From: Mycoplasmopsis anatis
Lineage (GTDB): Bacteria > Bacillota_I > Bacilli_A > Mycoplasmatales > Metamycoplasmataceae
NCBI RefSeq assembly: GCF_900660655.1
Contig: NZ_LR215035.1
Coordinates: 434,001-498,000 of the forward strand
DNA length: 64,000 bases
Reading direction: 5' to 3'
A program made the position numbers and the translations under genes. The notes beneath the pieces are model-generated. The model had not been told where the DNA came from. It was given only the letters and a program-made list of their open reading frames with translations, and made no database searches. Of the stretch, positions 21,837 through 29,024 are shown in pieces (the first letter of the stretch is position 1; every line of letters starts with the position of its first letter).

Positions 21837-21842
21837 TATAAT
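21837..21842 (+). promoter_or_regulatory. -10 box TATAAT upstream of toxN-like gene
   Basis: TATAAT ends 7 nt before ATG 21850; no Shine-Dalgarno is present. No repeat array or terminator lies between this box and the toxin gene, unlike described type III toxin-antitoxin loci. Confidence 0.45.
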
Positions 21843-21849
21843 TAAATAT

Positions 21850-22368
21850 ATGAATGAACTTGATAATAAATATGAATTAAAAATGAATAAAATAGTTTTT
21901 TGTGAAATTGATATTGACTACTTAAAATCTTTATATGAATTCGATAATGAAGTAAGTTATAATCAAAATTATAAAAAGCATATAAAAGCACATTTAGGGA
22001 TATTAACTTCAATACAAAATAACACCTTTATAATTCCACTGACTTCACCTAAAGAAAAACATTTAAAAATTAGTAATAATTCTAATCAAATTGAAAAAAT
22101 GTTTGATCAAGATAACAATTCATTAGGAGTTCTTTTAATACAAAAAATAATTCCTGTATCTGAAATTTTGATTAAGAGAATTAATATAGAAAAAGATAAG
22201 AAGTACGGAAATTTAATACTGAAACAATTAAACTACATAAAGAAAAACAAAGCAAGAATACTTAAAAAGGTGAATACGCATTACGATAAAGTTATGAACA
22301 ATAAAAAAATCAAATTTTCAACAAACTTACCAGCCGACATTAACTTTTTAAAGAACTACCTAAAATAA
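21850..22368 (+). CDS. ToxN/AbiQ-family endoribonuclease toxin (type III TA)
   Basis: 172 aa from ATG 21850, or 161 aa from the in-frame ATG 21883, which better matches the family N-terminus (MNKIVFCEIDIDYLKSLYEF). Family features in order: HLGILTSI strand, the active-site motif IPLTSPKEKH (Thr, Ser and Lys, about 54, 55, 57 from the second ATG, close to ToxN T52/S53/K55), LGVLLIQKIIPVSE, and a helix YGNLILKQLNYIKKNKARIL. ToxN cuts A-rich RNA and is held inactive by pseudoknot RNAs cut from a repeat transcript. Such a repeat array lies directly downstream. The second start has no visible RBS; the first may be leaderless. The family call is by motif recognition, not by search. Confidence 0.85.
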   Translation: MNELDNKYELKMNKIVFCEIDIDYLKSLYEFDNEVSYNQNYKKHIKAHLGILTSIQNNTFIIPLTSPKEKHLKISNNSNQIEKMFDQDNNSLGVLLIQKIIPVSEILIKRINIEKDKKYGNLILKQLNYIKKNKARILKKVNTHYDKVMNNKKIKFSTNLPADINFLKNYLK

Positions 22369-22371
22369 TGT

Positions 22372-22377
22372 TATAAT
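22372..22377 (+). promoter_or_regulatory. -10 box of repeat-RNA (toxI-like) gene
   Basis: TATAAT begins 4 bases after the toxin stop codon and would start transcription near 22384, nine bases before the first repeat. No good -35 is visible, as is usual in mycoplasmas. It allows the antitoxin RNA to be made independently of the toxin mRNA. Confidence 0.5.
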
Positions 22378-22392
22378 TTATATGAACATTAT

Positions 22393-22518
22393 AAAGCATT
22401 GGGATTCGCTCCAAGTAAAATTATGCGAGACTAAAAAGCATTGGGATTCGCTCCAAGTAAAATTATGTGAGACTAAAAAGCATTGGGATTCGCTCCAAGT
22501 AAAATTAGGCGAGGCTAT
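22393..22518 (+). repeat. Three tandem 42-bp repeats
   Basis: Units start at 22393, 22435 and 22477, each opening with AAAGCATTGGGATTCGCTCC. Units 1 and 2 differ at one base (GCGAG / GTGAG). Unit 3 differs at four bases in its last third. There are no spacers, so this is not a CRISPR. Confidence 0.95.
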
Positions 22519-22573
22519 AAAGGAATAAAGATCACTCGATTACTATCAAGAGAGTCAAAATATGTAATGTTCT

Positions 22574-22595
22574 ACCACCTTGGAGGTGGTTTTTC
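22574..22595 (+). terminator. Terminator of repeat-RNA gene
   Basis: ACCACCT-TGG-AGGTGGT perfect 7-bp stem, 3-nt loop, then TTTTC. Confidence 0.85.
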
Positions 22596-22667
22596 ATTTA
22601 CTTTAATAAGTGTATAAAAATATTTTTACGTTACAGTTTTGACAATTTCATCTTCATTCTTTTAATG

Positions 22668-22673
22668 TATAAT
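22668..22673 (+). promoter_or_regulatory. -10 box of tRNA-Ser/tRNA-Thr
   Basis: TGTATAAT, 14 bases before the tRNA-Ser 5' end. A TTGACA at 22639-22644 is 23 bp away, too far for a standard -35. Confidence 0.55.
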
Positions 22674-22687
22674 AGTTAATATAAAAA

Positions 22688-22780
22688 GGTTAGTTACCCA
22701 AGTCCGGTTGAAGGGACCGCTCTCGAAAAGCGGCAGGGGTGGCAACACCCGCGAGGGTTCGAATCCCTCACTAACCACCA
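22688..22780 (+). tRNA. tRNA-Ser (CGA)
   Basis: Acceptor GGTTAGT pairs with ACTAACC; encoded ACCA end. The anticodon loop CTCGAAA sits on the CCGCT/AGCGG stem, giving anticodon CGA (codon UCG). The long variable arm CAGGGGTGGCAACACCCGC is typical of tRNA-Ser. The T arm GAGGG-TTCGAAT-CCCTC is intact. Confidence 0.95.
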
Positions 22781-22781
22781 C

Positions 22782-22855
22782 GCCAGTTTAGCTTAGTGGT
22801 AAAGCACTTGACTCGTAATCAAGCGACACGAGTTCGATTCTCGTAACTGGCACCA
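22782..22855 (+). tRNA. tRNA-Thr (CGU)
   Basis: Acceptor GCCAGTT pairs with AACTGGC; ACCA end encoded. The anticodon loop CTCGTAA on CTTGA/TCAAG gives anticodon CGU (codon ACG). T arm ACGAG-TTCGATT-CTCGT. It lies one base after tRNA-Ser, so they share a transcript. Confidence 0.95.
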
Positions 22856-22952
22856 AAGAACTCCCAACTATTAAATTACTTACTGAAATTAAATATTCAT
22901 TGAATATTTTCTATATTATGGTAAAATAAATTTAATAAAATGGTGGTATATT

Positions 22953-23168
22953 ATGACAAAAGAATTACAACAAGATACACAAAAAAACACAGATAAAAAG
23001 CAAAAAGTTAAATTAATCATCACAATTGTTATTATTGTACTTTTATTAGTGTTTATTGCAGTTATGATAGCATACATCTCAGACTTTTTCATTTACAAAG
23101 ATACTGTTAAAGATGGTTTATTATGAACTGTATCGCAAAGAGAACATGGATTGTTTGGAATCTTTTAA
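22953..23168 (+). CDS. Small single-TM membrane protein
   Basis: 71 aa: a charged cytoplasmic N-terminus (MTKELQQDTQKNTDKKQK), one TM helix rich in Ile/Val (about residues 20-45), and a short tail with a TGA-coded Trp. RBS-like GGTGG lies 7 nt before ATG, and a TAAAAT box is at 22923-22928. A terminator follows. Size and topology recall SecE, but the tail lacks the SecE pattern I would expect, so the function is unassigned. Confidence 0.6.
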
Positions 23169-23186
23169 GATCATAACAACCAGTTA

Positions 23187-23215
23187 ATTGGGCGTTCAAT
23201 GCTCAATTTTTTATT
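23187..23215 (+). terminator. Terminator of small membrane protein gene
   Basis: ATTGGGC-GTTCAAT-GCTCAAT stem (one G-U pair) followed by TTTTTATTTT. Confidence 0.75.
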
Positions 23216-23241
23216 TTAAATTTACTTATTTCGATCTAAAT

Positions 23242-23323
23242 ACTAATTTATATAAATGTGGGTAATGTAAAAAATGCAGAAAATAATTTCTCCACATATT
23301 TTTTACTACATTCCAAAATTAGT
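23242..23323. other. Structured intergenic element, no ORF
   Basis: Outer stem ACTAATTT / AAATTAGT (23242-23249, 23316-23323) encloses an imperfect inner stem built from AATGTAAAAAATG and CATATTTTTTACTACATT, plus a TGTGG/CCACA pairing. It could be a structured RNA or a palindromic mobile remnant. I see nothing else between the terminators at 23215 and 23364. Confidence 0.3.
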
Positions 23324-23363
23324 TTTATTTATGCCACTAAGCTAAAAGCTAAAGTCAACATTA

Positions 23364-23395
23364 AACAAAAAAACATCAAATTAAGAAATTTGATG
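23364..23395 (-). terminator. Terminator of clpB
   Basis: CATCAAATT / AATTTGATG 9-bp stem; on the minus strand it is followed by TTTTTTTGTTT. It lies about 50 bases after the clpB stop. Confidence 0.7.
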
Positions 23396-23445
23396 CATTG
23401 AGTAATTTTAATCTATGTTATTGTATGACATCTTTAATAAGATTA

Positions 23446-25557
23446 CTATTCTAAATTTAGTTCATTATTTTTAACACTTAAAGTATATTCATATTCAACT
23501 TTTAATTTATTTTGAATAAGTTCCATGCTAATAAATGTTTCGATATTTTTTTGTATAAATCTTTTAATTGGTCTAGCTCCAAATTCACTATCAAAACTAT
23601 TTTTAACTACATATTCAAGTACCGAATCATCAAAGGAAATTTTAATTTTGTGGGTGTCTCATATTCTTTTAATTAATTTGTCTATTTCTAGCTTTGCTAT
23701 TTGTTTAGCTTCTTTTAATGAAAGGGGATTGAATTTTACAATCTCATCAAAACGATTTATAAATTCAGGTTTAAGTTGCTGTAATAATAAATCTCTTAAT
23801 TCTTTTTCGCTTTTAATTTTATTGTTCAATATTTCATGACTGCCTATATTGGTAGTCATAATAATAATTAAGTTACGACAATTTATAACCTTACCTTTAG
23901 AGTTTGTTATTTGTCCATTATCAAGCATTTGTAAGAAAATATTTAATACTTCTGGATGTGCTTTCTCAATCTCATCAACAAGTAAGATTGTATAAGGGTT
24001 CTTTCTTATTTCTTCAGAGAGATTTCCTGATTCACCATAACCTACATACCCAGGAGGAGAACCAATAATTTTAGATACACTATGTTTCTCCATAAACTCT
24101 GACATATCTAACCTAATCATGTTTTTCTCTGAATCAAATAATTCATATGCTAATTGCCGAGCCAACTCAGTTTTACCTACCCCTGTTGGACCAGCAAAGA
24201 GAAAACTAGCTAATGGACGATTTGGATCATTAATGTTAGCTTTAGAACGAATTATTGTATTACTTAATTCTTTGACAGCATGCTCTTGTCCTATAATTTT
24301 TTTGTTAAGATTTTCTTTAAGAGATAAAATTTTATCTATTTCTTCTTTGATTAATTTATTAACGGGAATTTTCGTTCACTTTGAAACAATTTGAGCTATT
24401 GTTTCCTTAGTAACTGTGTCTTTAATTAATTCAAAGTTTGCATTTTTTATCTCTTCGAGTTTATTTTCTTTTTCTGGAATTAAACCATATTTTAACTTTG
24501 AAGCTTGTTCAAAATCTCCCTCATTTAACGCTCTATTTAATTTATGTTTAAGTTCCTCAATTTCTTGTTGAAGACTAATGACATCTTTAAGTTTATTCTT
24601 TTCAGATTCTCATTTTTTTCTTAATTGCTTTATTTTTAGATCAGTTTCATTTAGGTTTTTAGCATTAATTTCAATAAGTTGATTATCTTTTTTTGTTGCT
24701 GAATTTAACGCTAATTTTTCCATTTCAAATCTAATTTTTTCTTGATTAAGTTTCTCTAGTTCCTCAGGAATAAAATTCATTTCAGTTTTAATTGTTGCAG
24801 CAGCTTCATCAACTAAATCTATAGCTTTATCTGGTAAAAATCTGTCTGAAATATATCTGCTAGATAATTCGGCTGCATAAACAAGTGAATTATCATCAAT
24901 TTTAACTTTATGAAAACTTTCAAGTCTTTCTTTGATTCCACGAAGAATTGTTATCGTATCTTGAATACTTGGTTCATTGACGATAACTTTTTGCATTCTT
25001 CTTTCTAGCGCAGCATCTTTTTCAATATATTTTTGATATTCATCATAAGTAGTTGCACCAATTAAATGAAGTGCACCACGTGCCATTAAAGGTTTGATAA
25101 TATTGGCAGCATCCATACCTGAATCAGCACCAGTTTTACCTGTTCCAATTAACATATGAATTTCATCAATAAAAATAATTATTTCGTCTTTTTTCTCTTC
25201 AATTTCTTTTAATATACTTTTTAATCTTTCTTCAAATTGACCCTGATACATAGCTCCAGCAATTAATGAAGCTAAATCAATTTCAACAACTCTACAATTT
25301 AATAAATTTTCAGGTACTTGTTTATCTATTATTTTTTTAGCAAGTCCTTCAACTATAGCTGTTTTACCAACTCCAGGTTCACCAATTAAAACAGGGTTGT
25401 TTTTTGTCTTACGACTTAAAATACGAATCATTCTTCTTATTTCATCATCACGTCCTATTACAGGTTCTAATTTATTCTCTTTAGCAAGTTTAGTTAAATC
25501 TCTTCCATACTTCTCTAATGCTGGACGATTATCACTTGGTTTATAATTCATTTCCAT
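23446..25557 (-). CDS. clpB: ATP-dependent chaperone ClpB, N-domain-less form
   Basis: 703 aa. It starts directly at the linker before AAA-1 ([14 protein letters not shown]), so the 140-residue Clp-N domain is missing. Walker A1 GEPGVGKT is at about 59-66 and Walker B LIFIDE-type [12 protein letters not shown] coiled-coil middle domain lies at about 290-420. Walker A2 [21 protein letters not shown] and the sensor [10 protein letters not shown] follow. ClpB extracts protein from aggregates with DnaK. RBS AGGAGG lies upstream of ATG 25557. A degenerate CIRCE operator lies upstream, pointing to HrcA heat-shock control. Short ClpB forms occur in several mycoplasmas. Confidence 0.93.
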
Positions 25558-25588
25558 TTTAACCTCCTGTATTAATTGTATCACTTTT

Positions 25589-25615
25589 TTAGCACTCTAA
25601 TCATTTAATTGCTAA
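25589..25615 (-). promoter_or_regulatory. CIRCE-like HrcA operator of clpB
   Basis: TTAGCACTC-N9-AATTGCTAA against the consensus TTAGCACTC-N9-GAGTGCTAA. One half is perfect; the other differs at three bases; spacing is exact. It lies 32 bases upstream of the clpB ATG. Confidence 0.75.
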
Positions 25616-25657
25616 ATTTTATTATAGTGAATGTATTGTTAAAGAAATATAATAATA

Positions 25658-25663
25658 TAAAAT
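25658..25663 (+). promoter_or_regulatory. -10 box TAAAAT, leaderless start of plsY
   Basis: TAAAAT, ATAATC, ATG at 25670; no Shine-Dalgarno. Confidence 0.45.
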
Positions 25664-25669
25664 ATAATC

Positions 25670-26350
25670 ATGAAGATTTTTATTATAGTTTTAATTAACT
25701 TATTTATATTTATAGTTGGATATTTAGTCGGAAGCGTTAATACCTCAATAGTTTTAAGTCATAAACGAAAATCACAAGATATTCGAGATTATAATTCAAA
25801 AAACGCAGGAGCAACAAACTCACTACGTACCTATGGTGGAAAATTTGCGCTAGCTGTATTAATTATTGATATATTAAAATCTTATTTAACAGTTATGATT
25901 TTTTCACTTTTAACCAGATATATTTCAGCTACAAATACTTACTTAATTATTCCAATGCTTGCAGGTGTAGGTGTTGTAATCGGACATGTTTATCCTATAT
26001 TTTATAAATTTAAAGGTGGAAAGGGTGCGGCATGTTCACTAGGGGTGTTAATAGCTATTAACCCACTTAATTTATTTATATCTGCATTTATTTTCTTTAG
26101 TGTTATTTTTATCACTAGATATGTTTCACTAGCAAGTATGTTAACAGCATTTTTAATGGTATTTATTTGTTTTTGCCCATGAATTGCACATGGAATCTTA
26201 GCAGTGTTTAAAAATAATGCAGGATATTTCTATATTGAAGGAATCTGTTTCACTCTTTGTGCTTTATTATTAATTTATGCACATAGAAGTAATATTGTAA
26301 GATTAATAAAAGGAACTGAAAGAAAACAAAAACTTTCAAGAAGCAAATAG
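25670..26350 (+). CDS. plsY: Glycerol-3-phosphate acyltransferase PlsY
   Basis: 226 aa, about five TM helices. Three family motifs are clear: GYLVGSVNTSIVLS, the RDYNSKNAGATNSLRTYGGK block (family SGNxGATNxxR) and GHVYPIFYKFKGGKGAACSLG (family GHxxPvFxxFKGGKGVAT). It transfers acyl groups from acyl phosphate to glycerol-3-P, the first step of phospholipid synthesis, at the membrane. The gene diverges from clpB and has its own leaderless-type promoter and terminator. Confidence 0.93.
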
Positions 26351-26372
26351 CATTAAGCTATTTTTTATTTTT
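26346..26372 (+). terminator. Terminator of plsY
   Basis: AATAGC-ATTAA-GCTATT stem, overlapping the stop codon, followed by TTTTATTTTT. Confidence 0.8.
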
Positions 26373-26388
26373 AAATTAGTTATTGAAG

Positions 26389-26394
26389 TAAAAT
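26389..26394 (+). promoter_or_regulatory. -10 box TAAAAT, leaderless start
   Basis: TAAAAT, TAAGTT, ATG at 26401; no Shine-Dalgarno. Confidence 0.45.
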
Positions 26395-26400
26395 TAAGTT

Positions 26401-27069
26401 ATGACTTATCAAGAATTAGATAAATTAGATAACATTGTAGAATTTAATGAAAATCTACAAAAACATTTTTGCTTTTCATGAAAGGAAATTGACAATAAGT
26501 TAATAATTAATTACAATAAAAATAACGACACTAATGAGAAATACCTTAAAAGAATAAGAAGAAGAATAAAAAAATTCAATCAAACAAATTTTTATAAAAA
26601 AACTTCAGAAAAATATATTGTAGTCTACGGTAAAAAAATTTTCTACAAGTATATTTCTGAATTGAAACTTATTTCATTTTCAAATTACTTTGATGAAATA
26701 ATCATCTGTAAAAATCAAAAACAAGTACAAGAACGCATCAATATTTTTTTATCAGAGAAATTAATTAAATTAGTTAGTGAAATAATTACAAACTTTAATG
26801 ACAAAAATTTAAGTGATTATAAATTAATTGTTAAAAACAACATTAAAAGTTTTTATGGAAAAATAAATTATTTAGATAAGAAATTAATTTTTAATTTAAT
26901 TTTAATTCATTATCCAATCCAAGTAATCAAATCTGTTATTTTTCATGAAATATCTCACTTTTATACTAAAGGTCACAAGCACGATAAATTTTTTTATGCT
27001 AAGCTTTATGAATTGTTTCCTGAATACAATAAATATAATACAGAACTAAATCAGAATAAATTTATCTAA
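26401..27069 (+). CDS. YgjP-like (DUF45) zinc metallopeptidase
   Basis: 222 aa. The C-terminal part holds VIFHEISHFYTKGHKHDKFF followed by YELFPEY. The HExxH motif with a third ligand His a few residues later and the closing FPEY match the YgjP/DUF45 (SprT-like) family. The family is widespread with poorly known substrates. The N-terminal 60 residues are charged and divergent. A TGA (Trp) is at about codon 27. A leaderless-type TAAAAT lies 6 nt upstream. It is convergent with tRNA-Leu. Confidence 0.8.
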
Positions 27070-27073
27070 AATT

Positions 27074-27101
27074 AAAAAAAAAAAAAAAAACGCAACGCGT
27101 T
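27074..27101 (-). terminator. Terminator of tRNA-Leu(UAA)
   Basis: AACGC-GTT-GCGTT stem followed on the minus strand by a 17-base T tract. Confidence 0.7.
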
Positions 27102-27103
27102 TC

Positions 27104-27188
27104 TGGTGCCCGAGACAGGATTTGAACCTGCATGGATTTCTCCACTAGATCCTTAGTCTAGCGTGTCTGCCAATTTCACCACTCGGGC
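27104..27188 (-). tRNA. tRNA-Leu (UAA)
   Basis: Acceptor GCCCGAG / CTCGGGC with encoded ACCA. The anticodon loop CTAAGGA on CTAGA/TCTAG gives UAA. A long variable arm and the TGGTGAAATTGGCAGACACG D-arm are typical of tRNA-Leu. IS30 copy A is inserted 63 bp upstream of its 5' end. Confidence 0.95.
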
Positions 27189-27400
27189 GCACTTTATTAT
27201 TTTACATTATTTATTAATATTTTGTAAAAAATATTTATTGAAATATAAAAATATAAAGTGGAAAAGTCATGCGACCATTATTTTTATTTAAAGAGCTTGA
27301 AGTACAATAGTGCTTCAATATTTATAATTATATTGCTTTTTTATATAAAAAAGCACACCAAAAGAATCGGTCATGACCGATTTTAAAATTTTTTTCAATA

Positions 27401-28582
27401 TTATTTTGAGATAAGTAATAAATATTTGTTAATTCTATTGATCATTATTTGAATTTGTTCATCAGAAAATTTGTCCATTGAAATACCTTTAGCAATATAT
27501 CTTCTGATATGTCTATGAATGTTCTCGATAGAACCTTTTTGATATGAGCAGTACGCGTCACATTTGTATAAATTGTTTTGATTAATAACTTCGTGCAACA
27601 ACACGTTCTCGGAGCCGTTGTCAATTGTTAAAGTTTTGATTTTTAATGCGTTATTTTCAATAATTTTAATCAATGATTTTTTAACTGCTAATGAAGTTTT
27701 TAGTGACCTAACTGAATAGAGTCTTCTAGATTTTCTATCTAAAACAGTAACTAAACAATACTTGTCCTCACGTTTACCAATAACTGTATCAAGTTCATAA
27801 TGACCTTCCATAGTTCTATTGTTAGCTTCCTCAGGTCTTTGATGAATTGGAATTGCATTTTTAAGAGAACTTTTTTGAGTTTTAACAGTTCTCTTTCGGT
27901 ATTTTCCTACCGAAAGAAATTGTAAAATATCTATAGATAATGAAAACTCATTTGACTTTAAGCACTTATATACAGTGCTTGTCGTAGGACAAGGACTATT
28001 AGGGTAATGTTTTTTAAATTTATTAACAAGTGCTTTAGCAGAAACTTTTATGGCTCTTTTTGTAAAATCCTTACTAAATCGATTTTTTCTAAAATAGTCA
28101 ACTTCTTCATTTCAAAATCTAATAAAATCTTTTCATTTGTTTTGAATAGTTTTTGAGTGAAGTCTAGTTCTTCTTGACCTATAAAATATCAAATGTTCAG
28201 CTAACAAATTAAAATCTATATAGTTAACATAGTTAATATAATTGTCGCAATTGCGACAAACTTTCTTAAATTTCTTAACAAAATCACCTTGATTTGTTGC
28301 AGAAATTTTTAATAGTTTTTTAATAGTTTTTGGTTGAAATCTTACAATGTTTGAAACTTGAGAAATGGTTTTATTTTGCCCTATTAACCTTAAACATTCA
28401 TTAAAATGAAGAATACTCATTTGATTCTCTTTCAATAGTCTTGTTTTTAAGACTTTCGAATGTAATAACCTAATTTCTTCATCAGAATTCTTTATCAAAT
28501 AATGATTGTTAGGAAGATGTTTTCGTTTAGTTTTTATACACACAACTTTTTCAAGAGAATTTTTAATATTTGCTATAATCAT
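27401..28582 (-). CDS. IS30-family transposase (copy A)
   Basis: 393 aa in one frame with TGA as Trp. An N-terminal HTH lies near residues 50-85 (NECLRLIGQNKTISQVSNIV). The integrase core has Asp in GHYELDTVIGK, Asp in LTIDNGSENV and Glu in YQKGSIENIHRHIRRYI, the IS30 DDE triad. A small Cys pair (KVCRNCDNY) lies about residue 115. RBS AAAGGAC lies upstream. Intact and probably functional. Confidence 0.92.
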
Positions 28583-28645
28583 ACTGGGTCCTTTCGTATT
28601 TTTTGGAGCAATATTATTTTACTAAAAGACCCAATAAATAAAAAC

Positions 28646-28671
28646 AGTCATGCGATAATGGTCGCATGACT
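28646..28671 (-). terminator. Hairpin with T run upstream of IS30 transposase (copy A)
   Basis: AGTCATGCGA / TCGCATGACT perfect 10-bp stem, 6-nt loop, followed on the minus strand by GTTTTTATTTATT. The outer arm is the terminal repeat itself. The same hairpin is in copies B and C. Confidence 0.6.
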
Positions 28672-28844
28672 TTTCTATTTTACGTGAAATATAAAAAATA
28701 TTTATGATCAACAATATAGACCATAAATATTTATTAAATTAAAACAATAAAATAAAATGATCAATTGGAAATAAAATTTGTTACACAAAATAAAATAATT
28801 TATTTATAGATTAATTTAAAAAAAATATTCATTTAAAATTAGTT

Positions 28845-28872
28845 TTGAAAAACACCATAAAAATGATAAAAT
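28845..28872 (+). promoter_or_regulatory. Promoter of infC-rpmI-rplT
   Basis: TTGAAA, 16-bp spacer, TAAAAT (28867-28872), one of the best -35/-10 pairs in the window. The region between IS30 copy A and this promoter (28698-28844) holds no recognisable feature. Confidence 0.65.
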
Positions 28873-28879
28873 AAATAAG

Positions 28880-29024
28880 CAATATTTAATTGCAGAAAGT
28901 AGATTCACTTCTCACCTGATAGCCAATAGCTTTGGGTTTTGCTACAATTAAATGATCATCAAATGATGACCTTTTTTAGTAGAGCAGAAGTGGGAAACCA
29001 CATTTTTATTTTAAGGAGTATGTT
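28880..29024 (+). promoter_or_regulatory. infC operon leader (L20-type autoregulatory leader candidate)
   Basis: About 145-nt 5' UTR with alternative pairings: CACTTCT near 28910 can pair with AGAAGTG near 28987, just before the RBS. A short hairpin TCATC-AAAT-GATGA followed by TTTTTT lies between (28954-28978). The layout suggests attenuation or translational control by ribosomal protein L20, as known for infC-rpmI-rplT operons in Firmicutes. No profile match was run. Confidence 0.55.

Larger units (their letters stand above)
22384..22595 (+). ncRNA. Type III antitoxin RNA (toxI-like), three 42-nt repeats
   Basis: The transcript would run from about 22384 to the terminator at 22574-22595. 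It holds three head-to-tail 42-nt units. Each can form stem 1 TTGG/CCAA and stem 2 between TCGC in its loop and GCGA downstream, an H-type pseudoknot as in ToxI. Unit junctions are A-rich (CTAAAAAGC), fitting ToxN-type cleavage. About 55 further nt follow before the terminator. The array lies after the toxin; in described families it precedes it. Confidence 0.75.
27252..28684 (-). mobile_element. IS30-family insertion sequence, copy A
   Basis: 1433 bp. Terminal repeats share GAAAAGTCATGCGACCATTA. It is flanked by the 13-bp direct repeat TGAAATATAAAAA (27239-27251, 28685-28697). It encodes an intact DDE transposase on the minus strand and appears identical to copy B. A palindrome AATCGGTCATGACCGATT lies after the transposase stop. 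Confidence 0.93.

Noticed and set aside
21761-21849. Antitoxin repeats upstream of the ToxN-like gene, as in canonical type III loci
   Set aside because: I looked for them: the 89 bases hold only AT-rich promoter sequence, no repeats and no terminator.
22393-22518. Tandem repeats as a CRISPR array
   Set aside because: The units are head to tail with no spacers and no cas genes are present; pseudoknot pairing and the ToxN-like neighbour explain them better.
22639-22673. TTGACA/TATAAT promoter for the tRNA pair
   Set aside because: The -35-like TTGACA is 23 bp from the -10, too far; only the -10 is reported.
22953-23168. SecE annotation for the 71-aa protein
   Set aside because: Size and single TM fit, but the conserved SecE tail pattern is not visible and no nusG or rplK neighbours are present.
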